Shown here piece by piece: positions 16,810-26,434 of a stretch of DNA of 64,000 nucleotides. The notes under the pieces were generated by a model. It made no database searches. It worked only from the letters and a program-made list of their open reading frames with translations, and was not told the origin of the DNA. The position numbers and the translations under genes were made by a program. The stretch is from assembly GCA_964632995.1 (NCBI GenBank), contig CAZWDL010000027.1, forward strand, positions 1-64,000. The letters are read 5' to 3'. Position 1 is the first letter of the stretch. Every line of letters begins with the position of its first letter. The DNA is from CAZWDL01 sp964632995. Lineage in GTDB: Bacteria; Bacteroidota; Bacteroidia; Chitinophagales; Saprospiraceae.

Positions 16810-18843
16810 ATGCAATTTCTGTACCCGACCTTTTTATTTGCCCTGGCGGCTTTAGCTATTCCTATTATTCTGCACCTTTTTTACTTTCGCCGGTTCAAGA
16901 AAGTGTATTTCACCAATGTGCGTTTTCTGCGCGAGGTGAAAGAGGAGAGCAGCGCCCGCCGCAAACTGCGCAATCTGCTGGTGCTGGCGATGCGTTTGCT
17001 GGCCCTTGCATTTCTGGTGCTGGCTTTTGCCCAACCTTTTATTCCGGCCGAAGACGCCGAGGCGACAGAGGGACGTAAGGCGGTTAGTATTTTTCTGGAC
17101 AACTCCTTCAGTATGAGTGCGCTGAGTCAGGATGTGCCCCTGCTGGAAAAGAGCAAGCAGCGCGCCCGCGAGATCGTGGAAGCCTATACTGTAGAGGACG
17201 ATTTTCAGATTTTGACCAATGATTTCGAAGGCCGTCACCAGCGGCTGGTTTCTCAGGAGGACGCCCTGGCACTGATCGATGAGGTGGAAATCTCCCCGGC
17301 AGTACGACAGTTGTCGGCCGTACTCACCCGTCAGGAACAAGCCTTGAATACCGGGGTTAAGGATGACGAGTTGAGTTATCTTATTTCCGATTTTCAGCGC
17401 AACATTACTGATCTGGATACTTACACGGATACGACCAGAGATGTCAACCTGGTTCCGCTGCAATCGGTGCAGGAGCGTAACATCAGCATCGATTCGGCCT
17501 GGTTTGAGGCGCCGGTGCAGATGGTCAATCAGACCAACGAACTGGTGGTGCGTGTCCGGAACCTCAGCGATGAGGATGAAGAAAATATTCGCCTTTCGAT
17601 TCGCTACGAGGGTCAGAACAAGCCGGTAGGCACCCTGAGCATTCCCGCCCGTTCCGCGGTTACCGATACCGTCAATATTACCATTCTGAGGACCGGTTGG
17701 CACGAAGCGACGCTGGAAATTACGGACTATCCCGTGCAGTTCGACGATCAGTATTACTTCACGTTCAACGTAGCCGAAGAAATCCGTACACTGGTCATCA
17801 ATTCCGAATCCCCGAACCGCTTTCTCGATGCCGCTTTCAACAGCATCGAATACTTCAAGGTGATCAATCAGCTGAGCAGTAATCTTGACTATTCACAGTT
17901 CCCGACCTATCAGATGATTGTACTCAACGATCTGCAGGCCATATCCTCCGGACTGGCCTTTGAGCTCAATCAGTTTGTTTCCAACGGCGGCAACCTCTTG
18001 CTTTTTCCGGGGCGCAACGCGGATATTGCCTCTTACAAATCCTTTCTGGATGCTTTCCCGGCCAACGCGCTGGTTGCTTTTGAGGATGAACCGCGAAAGG
18101 TAGGAACCATCAATACCGAGGAGTTTATCTTCCGCGATGTCTTTGAAAACCAGAGCGCCAATTTGCGCCTGCCTTCGACTACCGGCAATTTCCGGCTCAA
18201 TGATTTCGGTAGCCGCAAAGAAGAACGCCTGCTGAGCTACCGCGACGGGAACGCCTTCCTGTCGAAATACCAGGTCGGACAGGGAAACCTCTACCTGTGC
18301 GCCGCCCCGCTAGACCAGGACTACAACGACCTCATTCAAAATGGGGAAATCTTCATCCCCATGCTTTACAAAATGGCCATCTCTTCGCGTAAAGCGCGTC
18401 AGATTGCCTACACCATCGGCCGCGATGAGGTGATCGAAGCCAATCACCTGGCCTCCAGTCAGGAAATCGTTTACAAGCTCAAGGGCGTTGGAGAAGAATT
18501 TATCCCCGAACAGCGCATCGTGGCTAATAAGGTTTTTCTGGGCATCGGCAATCAGATCCCCGAAGCGGGCTTCTACGATCTGTTTCTGCAGGCCGACAGC
18601 GTGCTGGCCAAATACGCCTTCAATTATAACCGTCGCGAATCGGTGCTCGACTATTACACGGCTTCCGAGCTGCAGCAGTTCAACAATCCAAGTTTCAACG
18701 TCATCGATATTCTCGATACGGCCGTACTGACCGCCCAGATAGAAGAACGCACCCAGGGGATGACGCTCTGGCGCCTCTGTCTGATCCTCGCCCTGGTGTT
18801 CATCGCCGCTGAGGTGATGCTCCTGCGGTTGTGGAAAGTGTGA
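16810..18843 (+). CDS. BatA-type membrane protein with vWA-like MIDAS motif
   Basis: 677 residues from ATG 16810 (MQFLYPTFLFALAALAIP); a TTG 14 codons earlier adds only polar residues. Residues 1-78 are the BatA N-terminal module: a membrane segment, FYFRRFKKVYFTNVRFLREVK, then a second membrane segment. A vWA-like domain follows with DNSFS (Asp97, Ser99, Ser101), the start of a MIDAS metal site. The remainder up to about 645 is periplasmic beta-rich and glutamine-amidotransferase-like in layout. A final membrane helix ends in LRLWKV. Aerotolerance-locus neighbours (MoxR, BatB/D) are absent, so this is an orphan copy, common in Bacteroidota. Precise function unknown. Confidence 0.85.
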   Translation: MQFLYPTFLFALAALAIPIILHLFYFRRFKKVYFTNVRFLREVKEESSARRKLRNLLVLAMRLLALAFLVLAFAQPFIPAEDAEATEGRKAVSIFLDNSFSMSALSQDVPLLEKSKQRAREIVEAYTVEDDFQILTNDFEGRHQRLVSQEDALALIDEVEISPAVRQLSAVLTRQEQALNTGVKDDELSYLISDFQRNITDLDTYTDTTRDVNLVPLQSVQERNISIDSAWFEAPVQMVNQTNELVVRVRNLSDEDEENIRLSIRYEGQNKPVGTLSIPARSAVTDTVNITILRTGWHEATLEITDYPVQFDDQYYFTFNVAEEIRTLVINSESPNRFLDAAFNSIEYFKVINQLSSNLDYSQFPTYQMIVLNDLQAISSGLAFELNQFVSNGGNLLLFPGRNADIASYKSFLDAFPANALVAFEDEPRKVGTINTEEFIFRDVFENQSANLRLPSTTGNFRLNDFGSRKEERLLSYRDGNAFLSKYQVGQGNLYLCAAPLDQDYNDLIQNGEIFIPMLYKMAISSRKARQIAYTIGRDEVIEANHLASSQEIVYKLKGVGEEFIPEQRIVANKVFLGIGNQIPEAGFYDLFLQADSVLAKYAFNYNRRESVLDYYTASELQQFNNPSFNVIDILDTAVLTAQIEERTQGMTLWRLCLILALVFIAAEVMLLRLWKV

Positions 18844-18938
18844 TGAGGGTTTCATAGCTTCGGGACTGCCTTGTTCCCTGGGGTATTGACAAAAGCGCTG
18901 TGTTTACCTGAACGAGTGCTTCCGGGAAGCCGCCCGGT

Positions 18939-19010
18939 ACTGAAACCGGGAGGCTACGGAGCCTTGCGATACTGAAGCTGTGAAATCATGCAACACTGAA
19001 GCCGTGAATT
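18939..19010 (+). repeat. Short direct repeats before a membrane protein gene
   Basis: ACTGAAGCTGTGAAAT (18971-18986) and ACTGAAGCCGTGAATT (18995-19010) are repeated 24 bases apart; a third partial copy ACTGAAACCGGG is at 18939. They lie directly before the -7-like element at 19014 and could be operator sites or a small tandem repeat. Confidence 0.4.
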
Positions 19011-19013
19011 TTA

Positions 19014-19021
19014 TACCTTTG
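19014..19021 (+). promoter_or_regulatory. Candidate -7 element TACCTTTG
   Basis: Matches TAnnTTTG and lies 22 bases before the ATG at 19044. No clear TTTG at -33; direct repeats occupy that position instead. Confidence 0.4.
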
Positions 19022-19043
19022 GCGTCAAATCAGCTATGCCCTT

Positions 19044-21356
19044 ATGCCAAGGATCAAAGAACCCTGGGGACGCCTACTCTTACTCGCACTGACCTTTCTG
19101 TGCATTTTCGTGTATTTCAACGAATATTTTCACACGCCCAATAAAGTCATCGAACCCTACGGCGACGGTTTCAAGGCCTACACGGTGATCTGGTACCACG
19201 CCAAGTACGACAGCACCTACACGCATTTTGAGGGGATGAACTATCCTTACGGGGATCACGTCGTGCCCGCAGCTACGCAGCCGATCGTCTCGAATACGAT
19301 TAAATTTATCAGCCGTAATCTGGTGGATATCGCTGATTACACCATAGCCATCATCAACTTTTCCATGCTGCTGGGTATCCTGCTGTGTAGTTTTTTTCTT
19401 TATCTCATCTTCCGGCGGCTGGAGCTGCCCACCTGGTACAGTATCCCGGTGGCTATCGGAGTGACCTTTCTCGCTCCGCAAATACATCGCATGGTGGCTC
19501 ACTACGGACTGGCTCATCCGGAGGTGCTGCCCATACTCCTCTATCTGCTGATGGGCTTTGACCTGCGTCCGCGGGTAGGTACGAGCCTGCTTATCGGCGC
19601 ATTGCTCGCTTTTTATTCCTTGATCCACTTTTACTACCTGGCGCTACTGGGCTTCGTGATATCCTTTTATTTTTTATTCAGCTTTCTCTACCGCTTGCGG
19701 TGGAACAAGCTTCCGCGGTACCTGCTGCACTACAGTGTACAAATTATACTGCCGGCACTGGGATTGTTCTGGTGGATCAAGTCTACCGATGATATTGCCG
19801 ATCGCAATGAGTTTCCCTGGGGTTTCTTTCATTACCGGGCCTATCTGGAGGGCGTATTTACTTCTCAGAGCCAACCCTATTTTCGCTGGATCAACGATCA
19901 CATTATTAAGTTCCGCTGGTTGGACTACGAAAGTTTGAGCTATGTCGGTCTGGTGGCCGTTGTGAGTTTCATTATTCTTATGCTGCACTGGGCCCGGCAG
20001 CGGTTCCAGGTGTTGCCGCTCGCACTGCACGAACGCTATGATCCTTTTTTGAATAAGATATTTTTCACCGCCGGCGCTATTTTATTGTTCTCCCTGGGCT
20101 TGCCCTTCATCATACCGGGGCTGGAAGGCCTGCTGGAGTATACCGGGCCCATTCGTCAATTCCGCTCCATCGGCCGTTTTGCCTGGGTATTTTATTTTAC
20201 CATGAATATCATCGCCTTTACCTGGGTGTATCAGCAGGCTGGAAAGTACAGCCGCTGGCGCCCACTGATCCTTATCGCCTCCCTGCTGGTCCTCTTTTTT
20301 GAGGCCTACCAGTTTAACAAAAGTTTCAGCCTGGACCTCGACGAAGTCCGGGAGTTTCAGCCCGGCGAGCAGTTCAGCAGATTGAAGATTGAATACGATG
20401 ATTACCAGGCGATTCATACTGTGCCTTACTATAATATCGGATCAGGTAACTTCTGGTGGGATCCGGAAGGTTTTATTTTGCAAAAATCACTTGCTCTTTC
20501 GGTACAGACCGGCCTGCCGGTGACCAGCGCCATGCTGACGCGTAGCAGTCTGAACCATACCCTTAAGCTGCTGCAACTCGCTACGCCGCCGTATCGCCGT
20601 CCTGCCATACTGGATGATTTCCCTGATCGCCGCCCTTTGCTGCTGGCTTGGGACAAACAGGAGTTCGAAAAGGAGCGGGAGCGCTACGAGCACTTTCAGC
20701 AGGGTACCGAGCTGCTCTACGAAGGCCAGCGCCTGGCCTTATACAAACTGCCGCTCGCCAGCTTTGAAGCGCGGATCGAGGCGCGACGCAATCAAATACA
20801 AAGGGAGGTCCGGGCCGATACCCTGCTTTATCCACAGCAAGACCTGTTGTCGACAGACAATCTGCGAAATTTTGTTTTTTTATCCATGGATTCTTTGCCT
20901 GCTGCTCAAACCTATCGCGGGAGTGGAGGGTATACGGGCCGGGGGCGTGATCTGAATACCCTTTACGATGGCCCCCTGCCGCAGATGGCGGCCGATAGTC
21001 AATACTATTGCTCCGTGTGGATTTACCTGGGCGACCCCCTGCGTGCCCGCACAGAGCTGGAACTGGTGGAATACATGCCGGACGACGGGAGCTGGCTGCA
21101 GCATCAGCGGCAACCTGCCCGCCGCCTGGTAGAGGTGCTGGACTCCAACGGGTGGGCGCTCATCCGCCTGCCCTTCCAGCGAAAGGAGGCCGGTACTCAC
21201 TTACGCATCGCCTTCCAAAACCCGGATGTACCTCGCGAGGAAGCCATCTTTCTGGATGAGTTACTGCTGCAGCCCCAATCCACCAATCTGTACCAACGCA
21301 GCGATACCGCTGTTTGGAAAAACAACCTGTGGTTTCCAGCCGATGCAGCCAGGTAA
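19044..21356 (+). CDS. Large polytopic membrane protein, possibly GT-C type glycosyltransferase-like
   Basis: 770 residues. The N-terminal 430 residues contain roughly ten hydrophobic segments, with an early extracytoplasmic loop carrying acidic and aromatic residues (EPYGDGFKAY) after TM1. The C-terminal 340 residues are soluble and mixed alpha/beta. This plan, many membrane helices plus an extracytoplasmic tail and acidic residues in the first loop, is shared by GT-C glycosyltransferases and YfhO-like proteins. I cannot match it to a named family. The neighbouring GT2 (24100) and GT4 (25224) genes fit a surface glycan role. Function is inference only. Confidence 0.65.
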   Translation: MPRIKEPWGRLLLLALTFLCIFVYFNEYFHTPNKVIEPYGDGFKAYTVIWYHAKYDSTYTHFEGMNYPYGDHVVPAATQPIVSNTIKFISRNLVDIADYTIAIINFSMLLGILLCSFFLYLIFRRLELPTWYSIPVAIGVTFLAPQIHRMVAHYGLAHPEVLPILLYLLMGFDLRPRVGTSLLIGALLAFYSLIHFYYLALLGFVISFYFLFSFLYRLRWNKLPRYLLHYSVQIILPALGLFWWIKSTDDIADRNEFPWGFFHYRAYLEGVFTSQSQPYFRWINDHIIKFRWLDYESLSYVGLVAVVSFIILMLHWARQRFQVLPLALHERYDPFLNKIFFTAGAILLFSLGLPFIIPGLEGLLEYTGPIRQFRSIGRFAWVFYFTMNIIAFTWVYQQAGKYSRWRPLILIASLLVLFFEAYQFNKSFSLDLDEVREFQPGEQFSRLKIEYDDYQAIHTVPYYNIGSGNFWWDPEGFILQKSLALSVQTGLPVTSAMLTRSSLNHTLKLLQLATPPYRRPAILDDFPDRRPLLLAWDKQEFEKERERYEHFQQGTELLYEGQRLALYKLPLASFEARIEARRNQIQREVRADTLLYPQQDLLSTDNLRNFVFLSMDSLPAAQTYRGSGGYTGRGRDLNTLYDGPLPQMAADSQYYCSVWIYLGDPLRARTELELVEYMPDDGSWLQHQRQPARRLVEVLDSNGWALIRLPFQRKEAGTHLRIAFQNPDVPREEAIFLDELLLQPQSTNLYQRSDTAVWKNNLWFPADAAR

Positions 21357-21447
21357 GCAGGAAGCCACGATACCGGGAAACCGCATACCCACAAGACCAT
21401 GATACTCTCCCAACTTCTTCTTATTTTTGGCCGAAATTCCGAACCGT

Positions 21448-22722
21448 ATGGATCTGCTCATCAAGAACGTCACCATTATCGATCCCAATTCCGAAACAGA
21501 TCAGACACAGGGCGACCTACTGATTCGCGATGGCCTGATTGAACGAATTGACACGGGCATTGAAGCGGAGGGCGTAAAAATGCTGGATGCCGGGGAGGCT
21601 TATGTATCGCCCGGCTGGCTGGACATCGGCGTGTATACGGGCGATCCTGGGTATGAACAGCGGGAAGACCTGGAAACTGTCCGGGATGCTGCGGCTGCCG
21701 GTGGGTTCACCAGCATTGCCTGTCAGCCCAATACCAACCCGGTCATGCATACCAAATCGGAAATCCTTTATGTCAAAAACAGTACCCGCGGCGGCCTGGT
21801 CGACTGTTATCCTATCGGAGCTGTTTCCGAAAATTGCGCGGGCAAGGATATTACCGAGATGATAGACATGCACGCCGCCGGAGCCGTCGCCTTCTCCGAC
21901 GGCAGATATCCACTGCAGGACAGCGGTTTGATGCTTCGTGCCCTACAGTATGTCACCACCTTTGATGGTGTGGTGATCAACCAGCCGCTCGATTATCATA
22001 TTGCCGGAGAGGGGCAGATACACGAAGGCATCATGAGTACTTCCCTCGGAATGAAAGGGATTCCCGCCATCGCTGAGGAACTGATGACGCAGCGTGACCT
22101 GGAATTGCTGGCATATACCGGCAGCCGTTTGCACCTGGCCAACCTGTCTAGCGCCGGCGCGGTGCAGCGCTTGCGCGAGGCCAAAGCACGGGGATTGCCG
22201 GTTACCGGGTCGGTGGCTGTACTCAACCTCGCCTACTCGGATGAGGATCTCCGGGATTTCGATACTAACCTCAAAGTACTACCGCCCCTGCGCCACGCCG
22301 AAGATCGGGCAGCCTTGTGGGAAGGCCTTAAGGACGGAACGATCGATATCATCAGCAGCAACCACACTCCACTCGAGGAAGAGCGCAAAAAGCTGGAATT
22401 TCCCTTTGCCGGTTTCGGCGCCGTTATGCTGGAAACTACCTATGGTTTACTACAAACCACGCTGGGTGCGGAACTGCCGGTAGAAACGCTTGTTCAGTGC
22501 CTGGCCCTGCGCCCCCGGCAACTGTTCGGCCTGCCGGCGCCGCGGCTGGAGGCCGGGCAACCGGCGAATATTACGGTTTTTCATCCCCACAAACGATGGA
22601 CTCCGCACCTGCAGGATATCCGCTCCCGGTCTCGCAATACCCCTCTGCTGGGGCGTGAACTGACCGGCGCGGTACTGGCCGTCGTCAACAACAATCAGTC
22701 GGCTATTTTTGAATATCCATAG
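21448..22722 (+). CDS. Dihydroorotase-family protein, predicted catalytically inactive
   Basis: 424 residues from ATG 21448 (MDLLIKNVTIIDP); a TTG at 21427 is an alternative. The amidohydrolase fold is clear: VSPGWLDIGVY, AAAAGGFTSIACQPNTNP and the C-terminal composite domain. Catalytic positions are changed. The first metal motif DxHxH reads Asp59-Ile-Gly61-Val-Tyr63, losing both histidines. The catalytic-Asp motif [ST]xDHxPH reads SSN305-His306-TPL309, losing the Asp and last His. So it probably cannot hydrolyse dihydroorotate. Bacteroidota often carry such a multifunctional-complex-type DHOase homologue alongside an active PyrC. It may support an aspartate transcarbamoylase complex, as inactive homologues do in other bacteria (inference). 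Confidence 0.85.
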   Translation: MDLLIKNVTIIDPNSETDQTQGDLLIRDGLIERIDTGIEAEGVKMLDAGEAYVSPGWLDIGVYTGDPGYEQREDLETVRDAAAAGGFTSIACQPNTNPVMHTKSEILYVKNSTRGGLVDCYPIGAVSENCAGKDITEMIDMHAAGAVAFSDGRYPLQDSGLMLRALQYVTTFDGVVINQPLDYHIAGEGQIHEGIMSTSLGMKGIPAIAEELMTQRDLELLAYTGSRLHLANLSSAGAVQRLREAKARGLPVTGSVAVLNLAYSDEDLRDFDTNLKVLPPLRHAEDRAALWEGLKDGTIDIISSNHTPLEEERKKLEFPFAGFGAVMLETTYGLLQTTLGAELPVETLVQCLALRPRQLFGLPAPRLEAGQPANITVFHPHKRWTPHLQDIRSRSRNTPLLGRELTGAVLAVVNNNQSAIFEYP

Positions 22723-22863
22723 AATTTCTTTTATCGTCAGGAGATTTATTTGCAACTTAAGTATTGTTTTTGACTATCATCCGGAGCCTGACCAGAAGCC
22801 GGCCTCGTCGTTGAGAATAGGTTGAGGATAGGCTCTCATTACAGAACCTAAAACCACTTCATT

Positions 22864-23427
22864 ATGAGCACCCTTGACAATCCCAATGCGCCCGTTAATC
22901 CTTCCTCTATCGGGCCGACCATTCTTCGCTACGGTCTGATCGGCGCACTGGTCTTTATTGTTTACGCCCTGATCGGTAACCTTACGGGAATGACCAGCCC
23001 CGGCGCCGGCTTTGGTATGATGGCGCTGAATCTGCTTATCTCACTCGTCCTTTTCGTAGGCGTTATCGTCATTGCTGTCCGGAATTTTCGCGATAGCGAG
23101 AATAACGGTTTTATCAGTTTCAAAAATGCTTTCCTGATCGGTCTCGGCGTCGTCGTTATCATCGGTATTTTGAACGGTCTGTTCACGTATTTGTACGCGA
23201 CGGTCATCGAGCCCGATTACCTCGAAACAGTACTGGAGGAAACGGAGCGCATGTACGAACGCTTTAATATGAGCGAAGACCAAATCGAAGAGCTGATGGC
23301 CCAAATGCGCGATACGATGACACCCGGCCGCCTGCTTATACAGAGCCTGATCGGCAGCGTGATCATGGGCGCTATCGTTTCCGCTATCGTTGGAGCGATA
23401 ATGAAGCGCAATCCGGAAAATGCCTGA
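22864..23427 (+). CDS. DUF4199 family membrane protein
   Basis: 187 residues. Four membrane segments are visible: residues about 20-42, 48-70, 88-110 and 155-178. The family signature FRDSENNGFISFKNAFLIG lies between the second and third, and an acidic stretch about 115-150 with YLETVLEETERMYERF resembles other members. DUF4199 proteins are widespread in Bacteroidota and have no known function. A terminator follows, then a second DUF4199 gene, so the two are neighbours but probably separate transcripts. Confidence 0.85.
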   Translation: MSTLDNPNAPVNPSSIGPTILRYGLIGALVFIVYALIGNLTGMTSPGAGFGMMALNLLISLVLFVGVIVIAVRNFRDSENNGFISFKNAFLIGLGVVVIIGILNGLFTYLYATVIEPDYLETVLEETERMYERFNMSEDQIEELMAQMRDTMTPGRLLIQSLIGSVIMGAIVSAIVGAIMKRNPENA

Positions 23428-23446
23428 CCCTTAGCTTTAAAGAAAC

Positions 23447-23492
23447 AAAAGCGGCGTTATTTTCTTCCTGGGAAAAATAGCGCCGCTTTTTC
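23447..23492 (+). terminator. Rho-independent terminator after first DUF4199 gene
   Basis: AAAAGCGGCG-T-TATTTT (23447-23463) pairs with AAAAATA-G-CGCCGCTTTT (23473-23490), followed by T's. Confidence 0.75.
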
Positions 23493-23539
23493 ATATCAGA
23501 ACAAACAGAAACAACCTGCCCTTCCTGGACGAATTTTGT

Positions 23540-23547
23540 TAATTTTG
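23540..23547 (+). promoter_or_regulatory. Candidate -7 element TAATTTTG
   Basis: Matches TAnnTTTG, 23 bases before the TTG start at 23571. No strong -33 element is visible. Confidence 0.45.
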
Positions 23548-23570
23548 CCCCGTCATTTAATATTATACCT

Positions 23571-24068
23571 TTGAATAGAAATATCAAATACGGGGCATTC
23601 GCCGGCCTGGTTACGATCGCTTACTTTTTACTCTTCTACGCCATCAGCCCACGCCTGATGCTGAGCTCCTGGGTAAACTGGGGGTCGCTGCTCATCTACA
23701 TCGGTTTTATGGCAATGGCCTGCCATCAGGAAAGAGCGGAGTTGGGGCGGGAGTACGACCTGAAACAGGCGCTGCGCACGGCTTTTACCGTTTACGTATT
23801 AGCCAGCGTATTGTACTACGCTTTCAACTATCTCATGTTTAACTTTTTTGACCCGGTCCTGGTGGAAATACAGCGGGAACTGGTCCTGGAAAACCTGGAA
23901 CGTATGTCAGGTGTATTAGGAGAGGACAATGTGGAGCAGATGCAGCAACAGTATGAGAAAGAGAGTTTTGAGTTGACGCTTTCTAATATACTGCTGAGTT
24001 TCGCCTGGAGCCTGATCGGCGGATTCATTATTTCACTGGCGCTGGCTGCTGTGATGAGGCGACGGTAA
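23571..24068 (+). CDS. DUF4199 family membrane protein, second copy (TTG start)
   Basis: 165 residues. The first codon is TTG; no in-frame ATG precedes the conserved KYGAFAGLVTIAYFLLFY start, so TTG at 23571 is the best choice. Membrane helices lie at about 8-27, 35-52, 66-88 and 138-160. The acidic segment PVLVEIQRELVLENLERM matches the YLETVLEETERMYERF segment of the preceding protein, showing they are paralogues. In the second position it lacks the classic FxxGxISFK signature (here GREYDLKQALRTAFTV). Function unknown. Confidence 0.8.
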   Translation: MNRNIKYGAFAGLVTIAYFLLFYAISPRLMLSSWVNWGSLLIYIGFMAMACHQERAELGREYDLKQALRTAFTVYVLASVLYYAFNYLMFNFFDPVLVEIQRELVLENLERMSGVLGEDNVEQMQQQYEKESFELTLSNILLSFAWSLIGGFIISLALAAVMRRR

Positions 24069-24069
24069 T

Positions 24070-24077
24070 TACTTTTG
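24070..24077 (+). promoter_or_regulatory. Candidate -7 element TACTTTTG
   Basis: Matches TAnnTTTG, just after the stop of the second DUF4199 gene and 22 bases before the GT2 start codon. No clear -33 element, so read-through from upstream is also possible. Confidence 0.45.
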
Positions 24078-24099
24078 TAAAAATAATTCACGCTCGAGC

Positions 24100-25089
24100 A
24101 TGGATATATCTGTGGTCATCCCTTTACTAAACGAAGAGGAATCCCTTCCGGAGCTCACCGGCTGGATACAGCGGGTGATGGAAGACAACGGTTTCTCTTA
24201 CGAGCTTATCCTGGTGGACGACGGCAGCACCGATGGCTCCTGGGCGGTCATCGAAGAGTTGTCGGAGGCAAACCCGCAGGTTAAAGGCATCAAGTTTCGC
24301 CGCAACTACGGCAAATCTGCCGCCCTCAATACCGGATTCGATCAGGTAAAGGGTGATGTCGTTATTACCATGGATGCCGATCTGCAGGACAGTCCTGATG
24401 AAATTCCCGAACTCTACCGGCTGATCACAGAAGAAAACTACGACCTTATATCAGGGTGGAAAAAAGAACGGCACGATCCCCTATCCAAGACCATCCCTTC
24501 CAAGTTTTTCAACGCCATCACCCGCTGGATCAGCAAGATACAGCTGCACGATTTCAATTGCGGCCTGAAAGCCTACAAGCAGGACGTAGTCAAAAGCATA
24601 GAAGTCTATGGGGAAATGCACCGCTACATCCCACTGCTTGCCAAATGGGCGGGCTTTAAACGCATTGGAGAGAAGGTCGTCGAACACCGCCCCCGCAAGT
24701 ACGGCAAAACCAAATTCGGACTGGAGCGCTTCATCAACGGTTTTCTGGACCTTTTATCCATCACCTTTGTCGGTAAGTTCGGCAAGCGGCCCATGCACTT
24801 TTTTGGCCTGCTGGGCACCCTCATTTTTATGCTGGGCCTCATCGCGGCTCTGTATATCGGGTTTGGAAAGCTGTATCGCCTGAATCAGGGATTACCCACC
24901 ATTCTGGTCACGGATAACCCCTACTTTTATATAGCCCTGACCTGTATGATCATCGGTACTGTCCTCTTCGTAACGGGTTTTCTGGCCGAATTGGTAGCTC
25001 GCAGCTCTTCGGACCGCGATACGTATCACATCGCCCAAACCATCGGACTGGGACAAAGGAAGACACGAACTGCAGAAGAATCAAAGTAA
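24100..25089 (+). CDS. Family 2 glycosyltransferase, GtrB/polyprenyl-phosphate type
   Basis: 329 residues. An N-terminal GT-A domain (1-225) holds VVIPLLNEEESLPEL, LVDDGSTDGS and the metal-binding DxD in MDADLQDSPDEIP. Two C-terminal membrane helices (about 232-257 and 272-297) anchor it. This is the layout of enzymes that transfer a sugar from a nucleotide donor to undecaprenyl phosphate at the cytoplasmic face (GtrB, dolichol-phosphate mannosyltransferase relatives). It could supply lipid-linked sugar to a GT-C enzyme; the large membrane protein at 19044 is one candidate partner, by proximity only. Sugar unknown. Confidence 0.9.
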   Translation: MDISVVIPLLNEEESLPELTGWIQRVMEDNGFSYELILVDDGSTDGSWAVIEELSEANPQVKGIKFRRNYGKSAALNTGFDQVKGDVVITMDADLQDSPDEIPELYRLITEENYDLISGWKKERHDPLSKTIPSKFFNAITRWISKIQLHDFNCGLKAYKQDVVKSIEVYGEMHRYIPLLAKWAGFKRIGEKVVEHRPRKYGKTKFGLERFINGFLDLLSITFVGKFGKRPMHFFGLLGTLIFMLGLIAALYIGFGKLYRLNQGLPTILVTDNPYFYIALTCMIIGTVLFVTGFLAELVARSSSDRDTYHIAQTIGLGQRKTRTAEESK

Positions 25090-25223
25090 TTTCAGGATGC
25101 TGAATACTCCATCGGGCTGCTGGAACCCGGAACGCATCACCCGGCCCTAAGGAGCAAAGGGGCGCAACAATTCGCCTCTTCCAAACCCCTGAAACTACTT
25201 CAAACAATCATTGACTAACGGAC

Positions 25224-26393
25224 ATGTCTCTAACTTTTCATTCAGTGATAATACTTTCTCCGGCGCATCCTTTGCGCGGCGGCATCGCTTCTTCCACCGA
25301 ACGGCTGGCCCTGGCCTTACAAGAGCAAGGCGCGGAGGTGACGATATACTCCTTCCGGCTGCAGTACCCGGACCTTCTCTTTCCCGGGAAAACCCAGTAT
25401 ACCGGCGATCCTCCTCCGGAAGGCTTACGTATCCGCACGGTGGTCAATTCCGTCAATCCACTCAACTGGATTCGCGTAGGACGGGAGCTGAGCGGGTTGC
25501 GTCCCGACTTGCTCATTGTGCGTTACTGGTTGCCCTTTATGGCGCCCTCCCTGGGTACGGTCGCCCGTCTGACGCGGCGCAACGGTCATACGAAGGTCAT
25601 TGCCATCACCGATAACGTCATTCCTCACGAGAGCCGGCCCGGCGACCGGGCGCTGACCCGCTATTTTATAAATTCCTCCGATGGCTTCGTCGTCATGTCC
25701 AAATCGGTGGAACAGGACATCCGGAACTTTGATACAGAAAAACCGGTGACCTATGTGCCGCATCCCATCTACGACAACTACGGCCCCCGCGTCGACCGGG
25801 AGCGGGCGATCGACTATTTACAACTGGAGGGGGGATACCGCTACCTGCTCTTCTTCGGCTTTATCCGGCACTACAAGGGGCTGGATCTGTTAATCCGGGC
25901 GATGGCTGATGAGCGACTGCGGGATAGTCCCCTGCGCCTGATCGTCGCCGGGGAATTTTACGAGGATCGCAGCAGCTACGAGGCGCTTATCCGGGAGTTG
26001 GGGCTGGAAGAAAAAGTACAGCTATTCGCCGAATATATTCCAAATGAGGAGGTGAAGTACTATTTTGGCGCTGCCGATCTGGTGGTGCAGCCCTACCGCA
26101 GCGCTACGCAAAGCGGCATCTCTCAACTGGCCTATCACTTCCAACGGCCTATGCTGGTAACCCGCGTAGGGGGACTACCCGAAATTGTCGAACACGGTAA
26201 GGCGGGATATGTGGTAGATACTGATGTGGATGCCATTGCCGCCGCTATCTTCGACTTTTTTGAGCAGGATCGCCTTGAAATGATGATGGCCGGCGTTGAA
26301 GAAAATAAAAAGCTTTTCTCCTGGAACCGGATGGTGGAAGGGCTGAAGGAAGTATACGGGAGGGTAGAGGGTAGAGGGACGATTATGAGATAG
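25224..26393 (+). CDS. Family 4 glycosyltransferase (GT-B fold)
   Basis: 389 residues, the usual GT4 length. The N-terminal half opens HSVIILSPAHPLRGGIASST, the glycine-rich acceptor side. The C-terminal half has the donor-binding region LLFFGFIRHYKGLDLLI and the PYRSATQSGISQLAY segment in place of the usual E-x7-E region. Members transfer sugars from nucleotide donors during polysaccharide or glycolipid synthesis. It lies between GT2 and gmhA on the same strand, consistent with a surface-glycan cluster. Acceptor and donor unknown. Confidence 0.9.
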   Translation: MSLTFHSVIILSPAHPLRGGIASSTERLALALQEQGAEVTIYSFRLQYPDLLFPGKTQYTGDPPPEGLRIRTVVNSVNPLNWIRVGRELSGLRPDLLIVRYWLPFMAPSLGTVARLTRRNGHTKVIAITDNVIPHESRPGDRALTRYFINSSDGFVVMSKSVEQDIRNFDTEKPVTYVPHPIYDNYGPRVDRERAIDYLQLEGGYRYLLFFGFIRHYKGLDLLIRAMADERLRDSPLRLIVAGEFYEDRSSYEALIRELGLEEKVQLFAEYIPNEEVKYYFGAADLVVQPYRSATQSGISQLAYHFQRPMLVTRVGGLPEIVEHGKAGYVVDTDVDAIAAAIFDFFEQDRLEMMMAGVEENKKLFSWNRMVEGLKEVYGRVEGRGTIMR

Positions 26394-26434
26394 GCACTTT
26401 TTTATAAATTAAGTATCAAGCATTTCAATTCTCC

